Source: Undaria pinnatifida (Eukaryota > Sar > Phaeophyceae > Laminariales > Alariaceae). Taken from it: a stretch of 64,000 nucleotides of DNA. A program made the position numbers and the translations under genes. The first letter of the stretch is position 1, and each line of letters begins with the position of its first letter. The notes under the pieces are model-generated. The model did no database searches and was not told the DNA's origin. It worked only from the letters and a program-made list of their open reading frames with translations. This document shows, in pieces, positions 42,515 through 53,394 of this stretch. The stretch spans positions 14,744,202 to 14,808,201 of the forward strand of contig JABAKD010000023.1 in NCBI GenBank assembly GCA_012845835.1, read 5' to 3'.

Positions 42515-43190
42515 CAGGTGCGGCCATGAAGCAGATTTTCATTCGACCGTCGTTTTCGCATTAGTTTGGAAATATGCTGACTTCAAATTTGGCAACCGTG
42601 CTGCTGAGTGCGTAGCGCATTTGTAGACGTTTCAAGTTTTGGAATCCGAGTTGATTTTGTCGAGGAAAGCCATGTTGAGAAAATTCCGTAACGTACGGAC
42701 ACTTTTCGATACTAACGTCTATACGAAACCCAGAAAAAAAAAAGAAGCGGATGACGCTGATTCTTGGTGTCAAGATTCCTTGGGGGAGGGGGAAACGATC
42801 GATATCTTCATCTTCGCCTAATTCGTTATCCATCGAGAGATACGGCGCGCATAAGATCTCAATACTTCGAGGAGACACAAGATATTCATCTTGCAGCTCA
42901 AATGTTCCACTTTTTAACTGAATTTTTGACCCGTGATCGTAAGCGCATTAGTCTAGGCCTTCAAATCTCACCTTAAGCAATTTTTTGTTTTTCAACTTTT
43001 ATTTCGGTCGATTTCCATCATGGCGTTTCAATCAAACGGTCGTAAATTTAGCTCATCGTTTTTTTTTTTCCTGGAGCCTGTTTGGCCCGATGGGGAATAC
43101 GCATACCGGGCCCCATGCAAAAAGTCGGACCAAAATTAGCAAAAGTGGGCTGCGAAAAGCCATTTTAACTGTCGCGGCTGGCTCTAGGCC
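42515..43190. repeat. AT-rich segment related to 39.6-40.2 kb
   Basis: No gene supported; see the paired segment. Short frames lack domains. Confidence 0.45.
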
Positions 43191-43194
43191 AGTC

Positions 43195-44085
43195 TAGCTC
43201 GTAGCGAACGACATGAGTTGGCGACAACCCTGGGTGATAATGCTAGGTCTGGTTCCATGGTCTCCTAGACGCGAAGTTGGTCGTGTGCATTCTCTCCGTT
43301 GCAAGCTGTGAAATGACGAAAGACCTCAGCTGTCAGATCGATATGTCCGTCGATACTCATACTTGCAAGTTGTGTGTTACTTCAATCGCATGAACTGTGC
43401 GGGGCGTATAGCCTCGTGAACGACAAAGTTGGTGACTAACGGGGTGATTGTAAAAGCTGTGGTTTCATGATCTCCTAAACGCATGCCTGGTAGCTGATAG
43501 TTTGCACCTTCCCCGTTGTAAGCTGTGAGATAACAAGACACATAAGGTGCGAGATCGACGCATTCGTCGAAACTCATAACATTTGCAACTTGTATGTGAT
43601 ACTTCGATCGCGCGCGCTGTGCGGGGGTGTATGACCTCGTGGGGGGTATCGGTCGGTCATCACCGTGGGTGATAAGTTGTGCGTACTAGAGTTGATCGCG
43701 CGAGTCACGCGGTGTATGACGTCGTGAAAGACACAGGTCGGCTACCACCCTGGGTGATAGCACCAGGTCTGCCTCTGTAGTCTCACGCATAGCTCGTCGT
43801 TGGGACTCTCCGATACCAAGAAGCAACACAACTTGCAAAACAAATCCGAGGGTGCGCGTGATTTGCGTTTCATACTATACGAGTGTAGGGTCGCAGTATC
43901 ATTTTACAAACCTATTTACGTCAGCTGTGACTTTGATCAATATAATTGTCGATATTCGTCGTTGCAAGCTGCGTGTACTCCGACCGCGTGCCTTCACAGA
44001 TGCATTAGTCGTTGAGGATTGAAGTCAAAGCGAATCCCCTGGATGCTGCCGCGGTCAACAGGAAAACTTTAGCATGCGGCGATTT
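43195..44085 (+). repeat. family-G-like satellite, right block
   Basis: Four degenerate units near 43,200, 43,450, 43,680 and 43,900, with the same blocks as 40,205-40,814. The first is very close to the unit ending at ~40,690. Confidence 0.8.
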
Positions 44086-44283
44086 CGGTTCACAATCATT
44101 GCGCGCACTGATGCAATATACCTGGTAACCCATATTGAGGGGACGACGTCATATGCCATGCGAATATATTGTGTTTGTATCAATGTACGGCAGTGGTCCC
44201 TCTATAGTGCTGGTTGAGTAGCGCCCGTTGTACCCGCTAAAAGCGCGTTCGAAATCGCATGGCGCACACGGGAGCGGTCTCCC

Positions 44284-44590
44284 CGGTGGTCTACAGGTTA
44301 CCTACTAGCGTTGATCCTTGAGTTCGATTCCCACCGTGTTGATATTTGACTTTATTTGAAGAAATGCAAAAAAAAGGATCAACTGCTGAGAGCGCCTGGC
44401 AGCGTGGGTAGGTACAATTCGATGCCAGTCGACGAGGAAAGAAAATGCTGAATTTTTCTCGCGAAAAAAATGAAGGCACGTACCGTTGTTGGGAGGGGGG
44501 AGAAGGGTCCACTATGTGACCTCGAATCTGAGATACTACTGGGAGGGAGGGCGAGAGTAGTGCGAGGATAATAAGTGGGATGAAAAAAAA
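44284..44590 (+). repeat. family A SINE-like repeat with tRNA-like head
   Basis: Head ggtggtctacaggttacc ... gagttcgattcccaccgtg (A- and B-box-like), then ggatcaactgctgagagcgc, cagcgtgggtagg, gatgccagtcgacgag, gggagaagggtcc and A-rich end. It shows the tRNA origin of family A more clearly than the other copies. Confidence 0.72.
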
Positions 44591-44594
44591 GTAG

Positions 44595-44885
44595 TGGCAG
44601 TACGCGGAGTAGTGCCGGTTGCCGATACAGTGCAGGCATTTCTGGCGGGAACATACCGGCGCTGCAAAGGAACCATTATTGCACTCTGGTATCAAACAAG
44701 GCAGTGTTTGCGTATTTTGCTATGCGAGTATACGGTTGCAGAATCGTTGTATGGCCGTGGTCCCTGTATAGTGCCGGTTTTCTCTATAGTACCGTTGCCC
44801 GCTATAGCGCGTGTGAAATCGGTTGGCACACACGGGAGCCCCCAGCAGTGGCGTAGTGGCAGTATGCGGGGTAGTGCCGGTTGCC
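44595..44885. repeat. ctatagtgccggt MITE-like segment
   Basis: Agtagtgccggttgccgata, gggaacataccggcgctgca, gtccctgtatagtgccggtt and tatagcgcgtgtgaaatcgg; mirrored arrangement relative to 38,160-38,368. Confidence 0.5.
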
Positions 44886-44968
44886 AATATACGCCCCGGT
44901 GGTGTATCAGGGTACCCTCGAGCCTGATACAGGTCAGTTGCGTGAGTTCGAGTCCCCCCGAGTGCATA

Positions 44969-46495
44969 CAGTGGGGGGGCCTATATAAGGCGGTATAGTG
45001 TACCGAGGTTTTTGACCGCCCTATCTCGAAAGACCGCCCTATTCGAGATAGGGCGGTTGACCGCCCTATTGGACTTTTGGTGATATCCCAATAAGGCGGT
45101 AACCGCCCTATTGAGTGGATACAGCCTTTGAAGGTACAGCACAGAGTGCCTCTGACCCAGAAGATGACCCAGAGGGCCTCACGAAGAGGAATATCATACG
45201 TGTGCTCTGAGAAGGAAGGTACAGCTTTGCAGCAGTACCAGTGCTGAACCCAGTAATTATGTGTGGTGTCAAATACACACCAAAGCACAGCAGAGCAGAC
45301 GGGTACACACACACTTTGCATGTTGAGAAGTACAATATTAATTGAGCTGCGGGCGACAGAGCCCGCCGAAGACACACTCCACCCAGAGAAGATATATACT
45401 GCTGTACTGCTGTTGTACGGAGAGGACTCTTTGCTTTGCTACACATTCACAACAGAGCTCCAACCTATTTTACGGCACTGCACTACAGTCCTCGGCTGTG
45501 CCCCCCCCCTTGGCCTTGTTGAGGCTCACAAAATTGCCTCATGACTGCCTGCTGCACTGGCTTAGAGGCATGCGCTTTGATGGACGACATTCTGGCCTTC
45601 TGCAGATAAAAGAAGGCATCGCCATTGCCGCACGCCTCTGCTGCGCTCTCCAGAGCAACGAAGTGCGACGAAAGTTCCACGTAGGCCGGGGGGGCACCGC
45701 CCCCGTGCCCCGTCGTATCATCATCGCTGTCTTCGATCTCTTCAGCATTCAACTTGTTGACGTGGGTACCTTGCCCAACCTCCCCGTGCGTAGCCGTGAG
45801 ATCAGCCTCCATATCCAGCGGAAGCGTCTTGGCTTTGACCCAGCACCTGTTTTTTGTCCGTATTGCCTGTTCCAGACTTTGCGTTCTTCCATGGCCCCAC
45901 CCCAACACCGTCCGTGTCTGACGCCTTGCGCTTTCCCGCCCGGGGCTTGACCGCCTTGCCCTTGCCCTTCGGAGATCGCTTGGCGGCAAGGCAATCATGG
46001 CAGACGCGCTGCATTGGGTTGTCGCAGTCCGGATCGGCTTCACCACAGAGTCCGTGCAGTCGACCACCGCATTTTCCGCGACATTCGTGGCCGTCAGGGC
46101 GCTTGGGGGTGCGGGCTGGAGCCAAACACAGTTCGCCTGTTGCACAGGGCATCGTGCGTGTCCCCTCTGTTCGTTGTGTGCTAGAGGTGTGTGTTCTCGC
46201 AGCAGCAACAACAGCAGTAGGGATGTGATACTGCTGCCTATACCTCGCTCAAAAGCAGCACCAGAGCGAGGTTTTGTACTGATGTGGAGGCGAAAGTGGG
46301 CCGTTGATAGGGCGGCAGCCGCCCTGAATAGGGCGGTAGGCGCCCTGAAGAGGCGGCTACCGCCTTATATAGGGTCCGTTGCTATGTAGGGCGGTAGCCG
46401 CCCTATTCGCATCTTCTGCCGTGTCAAGCAGTTTTTGACCGCCCTATCTCGAACGACCGCCCTATTCATACCGCCTTATATTGGCTCCCCCACAG
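44969..46495 (-). mobile_element. TA-target DNA transposon with GGCGGT subterminal repeats
   Basis: 1,527 bp. Ends are CAGTGGGGGGGCC... and, on the complement of the right end, CTGTGGGGGAGCC..., both leading into tataaggcggtat. TA flanks both sides (44,967-44,968; 46,496-46,497) and the empty site in SINE B has a single TA. About 100-200 bp inside each end are many alternating ggcggt/accgcc sites, like transposase-binding arrays. It encodes a Cys/His-rich ORF but no recognisable transposase. The termini match the small MITEs at 12, 15.8 and 16.2 kb. The superfamily is unresolved. Confidence 0.83.
45483..46211 (-). CDS. Cys/His-rich transposon-borne protein, frame broken
   Basis: An ATG at 46,152 opens a 116-codon frame. 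Its first ~60 residues hold a zinc-binding-like array: CATGELC, then HECRGKCGGRLHGLCG, then DCDNPMQRVCHDC. A Lys/Arg-rich stretch (KRSPKGKGKAVKPRAGKRK) that could bind DNA or act as a nuclear signal follows. Around 45,865, at a run of six A, the sensible frame changes. The continuation to 45,483 reads KAKTLPLDMEADL, an acidic EEIEDSDDDTTG patch and an Ala-rich, helix-like end. A +1 shift, a short intron or a disabling indel would explain this. It lies centrally between the transposon ends, so it is probably element-encoded: a transposase-associated finger protein or a cargo. I know of no exact family. Not likely a host gene. Confidence 0.5.
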   Translation of the reverse strand: MLLLREHTPLAHNEQRGHARCPVQQANCVWLQPAPPSALTATNVAENAVVDCTDSVVKPIRTATTQCSASAMIALPPSDLRRARARRSSPGRESARRQTRTVLGWGHGRTQSLEQAIRTKNRCWVKAKTLPLDMEADLTATHGEVGQGTHVNKLNAEEIEDSDDDTTGHGGGAPPAYVELSSHFVALESAAEACGNGDAFFYLQKARMSSIKAHASKPVQQAVMRQFCEPQQGQGGGHSRGL

Positions 46496-46722
46496 TACCC
46501 GAAAAAAATCGTAGGAACTTTTTCTTGTGCACAAATTGACTTGAGGAAAACGCGAGAGCGTGAGCTACACTCGATGATAAATCGACGAGCATTGAGATTG
46601 CTGAACCCAATGCGCGAGACAAATTGAAGGCAAGAACCGGGGGGGGGGAAGGGACGATACCTGTGACCACGGCTTATCCAGAAGCTGGAAAGTATAAGTG
46701 TGAAGAAAAAAAAAAAAATGCC

Positions 46723-47490
46723 GGTATTTCCGGCTGGCACGTACCGGCGAAGGAGAGAGCACTACAGCTGTACTGACATACCTCTTGTTGATCTCTCTTG
46801 CAACCTCTCTTGGTCGCTGGGTTAACATTTCCAACTCGTAAGCCTAACCTAGTCAAACCACAAGTACACTGTCCATGTCGTGAATGTGGTGTTAAAAGGG
46901 TTAAAAAAACAGTATAATGCTAATGTGTTCTCTGTTTCACAGTTTGTGACCACGTAACTTGCCTCTCTAGGATAAAGGATCAGGATGAACACTTGGTGTT
47001 CTAGCAGTGATGCCGATAGGTTGCTTCAAGAACCGATTTAATGTGAAGGCAACACACGCATGCACGCATGTACAGTATGTTTGGCATTGCATTGTCTAAT
47101 CTCTTAGCGGTGCTTTGGTGTATTCTCTCTACATGGTAAGAGGAGCTTGTGAACACAGAGCTTGCATCTCTCTACATGGTAAGAGGCACGTTTCGCCCTG
47201 ATTTCTCTCTACCTGGTATACCGTATTCTGGGTGTATTTTCTCTGCCTCGTAGTTTGTGACCAAAGAGCCTGTATTCTCCTAAGGTGTACGTTTGGCATA
47301 GCACTGCGTCACCTCCTCGATGTGTTCAGGGTGTGTTATATCTGTATCGCAGCGTGTGACACAACAGTGTGTGAATCTCAAAAGGACGAGTAATTAGGAC
47401 GGACAATCGGTATGCCGAATGCGTACATCATATTGGTATTTTGTTTGGCAGAATTGACAGTAGAGGATGGCGAATGCACTATTTAATGAA
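46723..47490. repeat. ctctctacatggtaagag minirepeats; otherwise empty
   Basis: Tctctctacatggtaagagg occurs near 47,130 and 47,170, with looser copies to ~47,350. A gtttgtgaccac core appears near 46,940 and 47,255. No gene. Confidence 0.5.
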
Positions 47491-47494
47491 AATA

Positions 47495-48190
47495 AGATAC
47501 TATTACAGCTGTGAGGTCGAACATGTCGTCGAAACTCATCTTTGCAAGCTGTCTGAGATACTCCGATGTCGCGTGTTACAGGCTGTGTACGACCTCTCAT
47601 GAAGGAGATAAATGCGACTCAACATCGCTATAATCTCCGACGCTCTTTCGAAACCTTGGGAAAGACGACCCAACACAAGAAAATCGGTGACCAACGACGG
47701 TCTCCCGAAAGTTTTTCGTTGGCTCAAATACAGCAGTCGTCGGCGGTCTTTCGCAACGGTGGAATGCGGTGCAACCGCTGTACGTATTATTGAACCACAA
47801 GAAATTTCCAACACTCCTCTGATATAGTTTGTCCTAATAAAAGAAGGTGTGCAGGTCAAAAGGGGCTATATAATATTTTCTTTATACTTCGTAGCCCGTG
47901 TCATGGGAGGAGGACTATTGGCTCTTAGAGGATTGACAGCATGGTAGTGCGTGTTGTCTTCATCTTAATCCCTTTGAGACTTGAGAGAGAGAACTTGACG
48001 ATAATTGACAATCACGGCATCGGCCACTGCTGGTTGGCAATGATATAACATGGTGTCCGAACGACAACAAATGCAACGCTAACTCGCACCGGGTGGGTGC
48101 AGCACGAGAAGCAGTGCTACGATAAGGCTATAGCCCGTTTGGGCCAAAACAAATCTGAACGAACAGAGCATTTTAACTCTCTTGGGGCCC
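47495..48190. repeat. family G fragment (minus), remainder unassigned
   Basis: Acagctgtgaggtcgaacat, cgtcgaaactcatctttgca and agctgtctgagatactccga at 47,503-47,570. Beyond it a 75-codon frame at 47,566 shows no domain. Confidence 0.5.
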
Positions 48191-48194
48191 ATGT

Positions 48195-48378
48195 AATATA
48201 TAAAAATAAAAAACACTCCAGCTGTGAGATCTAAGATTTCATTGAAACTCATCTTTGCAAGCTGCGTGTGATACTCCGATCGTGCGTATCACCGGTTGTG
48301 TGTCCTCATTGAGGATATAGGTTGGCGACTTCCCTTGGAACTACAGTGTAGTAGCTATCAGGGTCAACGGGGTGATGT
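48195..48378 (-). repeat. family G copy, minus strand
   Basis: Matches 23,207-23,443 with few changes, from aaaaacactccagctgtgag to gctatcagggtcaacggggt. A shorter fragment lies at 48,905-49,000. Confidence 0.8.
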
Positions 48379-48379
48379 T

Positions 48380-49130
48380 AGATCAAATATTACATCACAG
48401 CGACGAAACAACGCATGAACGCGTTCTTATCAATGGTGCGAGCATGCAGCACACGGCAGCGCAAAAGCTAAGCACGTGTCAAACAGGCACTTGCATTGGA
48501 GGTCGACAGTAAAATCATCGTCAGCTAAGATTGCAGCCCGGGTCGCTTCGTGCGAAGGATGCTGCAATCGTCAGTTTTTCCGTCAGTTTTATTCTCTGAA
48601 GCCCCAAAAGGGTTGTAATCCAAAATCGTCGGAATGACGATATTCATGTTTTGTAATATGACATTTTTTATGCCTAGGACACGGTGGTGTTGGTCTGTCC
48701 ATTTTTATGAAAACTAAAACCAATGTTTGCCTTAGAGGGGTATAGAGCTCCTCGTGTATGCGGTGCGAGGAGCGTAAGAGAGCGGTGCGAGAAGCGTAAT
48801 AAAACACAGGGTGCGCCTCTACTCGTAGTACTGCTGCGCGCTCGCGCTACTCGTGGACGCCAGAAAGCACGGCAAATTAACGTCGTGTTTTTTTCGCCGC
48901 TATATTAGAAAAAAATAAAATACACTTCAGCTGTGAGATCTAACATTTCGTCGAAACTCATATTTGCAAGGGGTGTGTGTTACTCCGATTGCGCGCCGCT
49001 ATATTGTAATAAAGACATGATCACGTCCCAATAGGGTTAATGCGTTATTTCTGCCCAACATACATCATCAGAATACCCAGTGTCCATCCTCGACCTTCAA
49101 CGTAGAGAGATACAAAAAACCAAGGTCGTG
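48380..49130. other. no gene seen; family G fragment near 48,905-49,000
   Basis: A gtgcgaggagcgtaagagag/ggtgcgagaagcgtaa duplication lies near 48,762-48,800. The rest is unassigned. Confidence 0.4.
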
Positions 49131-49134
49131 TTCT

Positions 49135-49785
49135 GTAGGGTTTGTGGATTCCGGGTAAGGGTATGGGGGTCTTACAGAACTTCCAGAATTTTCGGGTACG
49201 GGTATGGAAGTGTTACAGAACTTCCAGAGGCTCCGGGCATTGTGGCAGAGGCATACAAAACTTCTAGAAGTTCCGGTCGGGTACAAAACAAGCTGTACCC
49301 GTACCCCGGGTATTGTCGCGAAGGACGTATAGAACTTCCAGAAGTTCCAGGTACGGGTATGAATGTCGTACAGAACTTCCAGAAGTTCCGGGTACGGGTA
49401 TGAAAGTCTTACAAAACTTCCAGAACTTCCGGGTATCGTGGCACAGGCGTACATAACTCCCAGAAGTTCCGGGCAGGTATAAACATGCTGTACCCGTACC
49501 CCGGGTCTTTGTGGCACTGGGGTACAGAAGTTCCAGAAGTTCCTGGTACGGGTATGAGCGTCCTACAGAAGTTACAGAAGTTCTTTCTAGGGTAATACCC
49601 GCGGTAAATACCCCGGGTATGGTTTTGTGTGTACGCTACAGACAGAACGAAAATAGAAAGTTCGGGTACGGGTATGAATGTCGTACAGAACTCACAGATG
49701 ATCCGGGTACGGATAGGGTTGTACAGAACTCACAGAAATCCCGGTTACGGTTATTTCCCGGGTAAATACCCGCCTCAAAGGGGGC
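49135..49785 (+). repeat. palindromic minisatellite, array 1
   Basis: About a dozen 40-60-bp units alternate a near-palindromic 16-mer gaacttccagaagttc with gggtacgggtatgaatgtcg-type linkers. The block ends with gggtaatacccgcggtaaat and accccgggtatgg. The second array at 53,395-53,815 ends the same way. Confidence 0.88.
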
Positions 49786-50140
49786 GAAAAAATAAGTTGA
49801 CTGGTCGAAAGACGCAATTTTCAGCGCAGTTCCAATTGCTGCGATTAGCATACTGCATACACCGACGCACTCATATGAAAAAACACATGCTGGCAACATT
49901 TACGTACGATTGTAGCCCATGTTAGTTGTTTGTTCTTTCGTTCACAAACCCTGCTTGTGTTGGTGCTGTGTTCCATAAATTTCACAGTAAGAACCTTTCC
50001 AACTCCCCAAAATACGACTTCCGCGGTTACAGGTTTGCCTCCCAAATTACCGTACTGTTGCTCAAGACCAAACTTTGCAATAAAACTGATACTACTGCAT
50101 CTTGAATACAAGGTATAACTATAATATTAGTATGGCAAGC
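49786..50140. other. no gene seen
   Basis: Unassigned sequence between the minisatellite and an AT-rich block. Confidence 0.35.
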
Positions 50141-50335
50141 CCGAAAATCATTTCAACCGCGAACAAAAACAAGAAATGCCGATCACAGCAACTACAGTAC
50201 TATAATAATTACAAGTATCTAATAAAAATACTTCGAGAGCATTGTTTACTAATGATATAATAATTACAGTAATCTAATGGAAATACTTACGAGCATATGA
50301 TACCCCTATAATAATTACAATTATATTATAATCTT
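50140..50335. repeat. AT-rich ~70-bp tandem repeat
   Basis: Tataataattacaagtatct, aataaaaatacttcgagagc and tgatataataattacagtaa variants occur three times. A caaaaaggccc duplication follows near 50,358 and 50,390. Confidence 0.7.
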
Positions 50336-50646
50336 GCAAAGAAACTCACAAGTATACAAAAAGGCCCTCCGGGTTGCAACTATTATTATACAAAAAGGCC
50401 CACCAACTATGGTTTTTGAGCTTACGAGAACAAATGCAAACCTAACTTCGAATCCCACCAACCAAACTGCCGAAAAAAAAACACGCGAATGCTAATCTAA
50501 CTACTATCGTAGCTGCAGCAAGAACAGCAGTTTCGCGTAGAGGCGAATTGAACACGAACAGGTGTTTCTGCTGTAAGCTAATATAAATAGTAGCCACCAG
50601 CCCCCCCGCCCGCCAGCATTCTTCAGCCCTCGTTCAAGCCATTTCA

Positions 50647-50703
50647 TCAGCAGTAGGCGAGCGTGGCCTTCTTGATCTCCCTCTGCATGTTACCGACAAC
50701 CAC
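50647..50703 (-). pseudogene. possible terminal exon of an unidentified gene
   Basis: On the minus strand an acceptor-like ctgccgtcctcgcag precedes 19 codons ending in TGA (VVVGNMQREIKKATLAYC). The codon choice is GC-ending, unlike the AT-rich surroundings. I find no upstream exon in the following 400 bp of minus-strand sequence, so this may be an orphan 3' fragment or chance. Confidence 0.25.
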
Positions 50704-51051
50704 CTGCGAGGACGGCAGTTATCGAAAAAAATAAAGACGATATCTATGCCTTTGCTTGTATGTATCATTACTGCTGTACTATAGTATACCTTGATATATA
50801 CGATGTATATGTTTAAAAGTGGATAGCAAAACGCATTATCGGTTCTACAAAAAAATGCTATATTGCCCATTCGTAGCCACCCGCTCCCTGCTGTTTTCGC
50901 GCGATTTCCGGTATTATAATCTAATATCAAGGCTTCTTCATAAAATATTTACCCCGAAAACGTTTATTTACAAGATTGACTTTGTAGATGTGTTGTACAT
51001 ACGAGTGTAGACTATACGTATCCATACGAACAGTACAATAATAATAATCCG

Positions 51052-51480
51052 TCAGATTTATCCCCTCGAAAGGATTTATAGCTTACATGCACAAATTGCC
51101 CCCTTTCCCCCCCCCCCTCCAAACCCGCTCGCTTTTGATCAAAACCAGGCCCCCGCGTCCTTCAAAACTCCGCCCCACCCCCCTCACCGGTTATTCGACT
51201 TACAAGATTCACTTGATAAAAGGATACATTTCCCTTCAGAGCTGTCAGATTTTGTCCCCCTCAGAAACGGGTTTTATAGTTTCCGCGCACAGACTGACTA
51301 CAATCATCCTGTTGACCCTGATAGCTACATTGTAGTTGTAAGGGGAGTCGCCGACCTATATCCTTAATGAGGACACACAACTCGTAATGCGCGCGATCGG
51401 AGTATCACACACAGCTTGCAAAGATGAGTTTCGACGAAATCTTCGATCTCACAGCTGGAGTGTATTTTCATTTTTTATAA
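51052..51480 (+). repeat. family G, long copy
   Basis: Nearly identical to 22,390-22,850 apart from a shorter C-run. It lies immediately 3' (in the minus sense) of the truncated hAT gene. Confidence 0.85.
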
Positions 51481-51864
51481 TAATACTTCTGTGGCCACAG
51501 AGGAGCTTGTATCTCTATAAATAGGATGAAATATACAGGTAAGAAATAATAGAGTCGGCGCGGACACCGATTGTGCAGTTTTTTTTTTTGGAAAAAATAT
51601 GTAGTCCACGGATTTAATGAATATGTACATCATTGGACACGTACACAAACCCTCGCATATTCGAGAGGTGGGACGAACGCCCACGGCAAAAAAAAACTCT
51701 AGGAAATACTCGTACGACACATAAAACATGCCGGCATGTGTCAATCAGAAAACTAACATGCTAAACTGGACTCCACCAGGCCCCCTCGGTTGCTCGTGTT
51801 GACAGTCACCATGTATTTCAACTGCAACGTATGTATCGTACACGTATGTATATACAGTATCTAA

Positions 51865-53164
51865 CTATGATTCAAAACGACAATAGAAATCTACCTGGTT
51901 TCAAAGAGACAAGAGAGGAGAGAATAGACCCAAAAAATGTGTGCGCAAGATACAATACAACCACACAACCAAAAGTGCCGCCACCGAACCATGAACCACT
52001 GACCTTCTCCGAAGTGACGTACATCTCCACGAGGAGGTGCTTGATACACCGAGAAGAAAGCGGCGGAAAGTTTGGCGTGTTATATGTTGGCAGCCCCACC
52101 AGCTCCTGCCACGTCGAACCAGGCGAGAAGAAGCCGAACGGCAGAAACTTCTCGATCACCATCTTGGCAGCAATAAGCTCGCGAACTCTGAAAAGAATAC
52201 ACAAAATACGGAGCAGAAGCGATTGGAAGGTAGGTGTTGGGGGCAGGTAATATGAGCAACCAACGAGCGCGTAAGACCAGATACCAGTTCCCTCTCTTCC
52301 CTTCACTGCCCAGATCAGGGCAGCCGGACAAAAAGGCAAAACGACATCGCAGTCCTACCAAATTCACAAAACATACCGGTGGGCTGAGATTTCTTGACGA
52401 ATTTGCAACACGCGGTATTTATATAACTTTTTTTCACGTGGTTTTGGTATACCCAATATCTGTGTTTTAAAAATGGATGGCGAGCTGTCGATATTAGATT
52501 ATATTGATATTATATTATGTTATACGCTTTAGCATGCCCTTGCCCGGACCCGTCTGATATGTGTTCGAGAACAAGTTTGAGTTCGCAATTTAACATACAC
52601 ACACCTGTTCTTTCCAGCACAGGAATTCTTGCTCGCCTCGAAGCTCCGCTGGATGTTCCCTTGCGCTTGTTTGTGATTTCCAGCCTTCACAGCGCCAGCC
52701 ACTCCGCGCAGCCTGTGTTTGCTCTTGTGGTGGGTGGTCACATTGCTGCGGTCGCCCTTTTTGCAGGGAACCGTTGTCTTGTTTTTGCGGCACGAGGGGT
52801 CCGCCATGCAGAAGTACTTGTGTTTGTGGTCCTCCTCCGCTAACGGGACGACGTAGACTCCTAGCGAGTACATAAACGACCGCTCGCGGCAACCCTCCCT
52901 CCTGTAGCCGTCCGGCACCTTCAAGTCATCGACGGCTTTGACGATGTCCGCGGGCAATACATACACCTCTCCTTTCATGTCGTACACGAGCGCCGGTGTA
53001 ATTGCAAGCACGGCTTTATTGCCATCCACCTCGATTACCTCGGGCTAGCTCCCGGCTGCTGGTGGAGTAGACGAACTGCCATTACCCCTGTCTAACGAAG
53101 GGGCGGAAGATGAACTACCGCCATCCCTGTCAGGCGGGGATCCTTGCGGATCCGCTGTGTCCAT
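51865..53164 (-). pseudogene. truncated hAT-family transposase with three introns
   Basis: Exon 1 is 53,164-52,605, exon 2 is 52,484-52,377, exon 3 is 52,187-52,004 and a short exon 4 is 51,894-51,865. The introns of 120, 189 and 109 bp have GT-AG ends, and the reading phase is kept across all junctions. The start is an ATG opening an Asp/Ser/Pro-rich leader. Exon 1 has an in-frame TAG (53,045-53,047) and then a BED-type finger (C-x5-C, later NVTTHHKSKH) that would bind transposon ends. Exon 3 carries the conserved hAT segment after the finger: MVIEKFLPFGFF, GSTWQELVGLPTYNTP, and SSRCIKHLLVEMYVTSEK. The frame stops soon after; the RNase-H-like catalytic core and the C-terminal dimerisation region are absent. 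It is decayed: one nonsense codon and a missing 3' half. No element termini were found. Confidence 0.72.
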
Positions 53165-53394
53165 ATTTCCTCTCCGCGGGTGCACAGATGCAATTGACGG
53201 ATGTGGGTGTTTGTTCCATGGTTTTGTGTCTGGGCTGCGGGTGGTTGTGAACGAGTGGGTGTGTTTGTTTGTGGGGGGGTTGGTTTTGTGTAGTTTTGTG
53301 TTGGGGGAGGTGTGGCGTCAGCGTGACGGAAGAGACGTGACGTCAGAATGCATAACACGAGACATGAGGTCAGAACGCGCTTGACCCTAATTTG
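53165..53394. other. no gene seen; T/G-rich low-complexity stretch
   Basis: Ggtggttgtgaacgagtggg, gtgtttgtttgtgggggggt and similar text. It may be the 5' flank of the hAT gene. No promoter motif is clear. Confidence 0.4.

Larger units (their letters stand above)
44890..46722 (+). mobile_element. SINE B copy interrupted by a DNA transposon
   Basis: Head at 44,890-44,968 (B-box gagttcgagtccccccgag, then tgcata). Body at 46,498-46,722 (ggaactttttcttgtgcaca to aagtgtgaagaaaaaaa). Without the transposon and one TA, the two parts join exactly as in the copies at 36.0 and 38.4 kb. Confidence 0.85.

Noticed and set aside
45483-46389. Plus-strand Arg/Ser-rich frames over the transposon ORF
   Set aside because: The minus frame has the patterned cysteines and histidines and the basic and acidic tracts; the plus frames are antisense shadows.
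49135-49785. Heat-shock-element array
   Set aside because: GAA and TTC are separated by one base in each half, not two, so the canonical nGAAnnTTCn spacing fails.
49135-49785. CRISPR array
   Set aside because: Units are degenerate, spacers are repeats themselves, and the context is eukaryotic with no cas genes.
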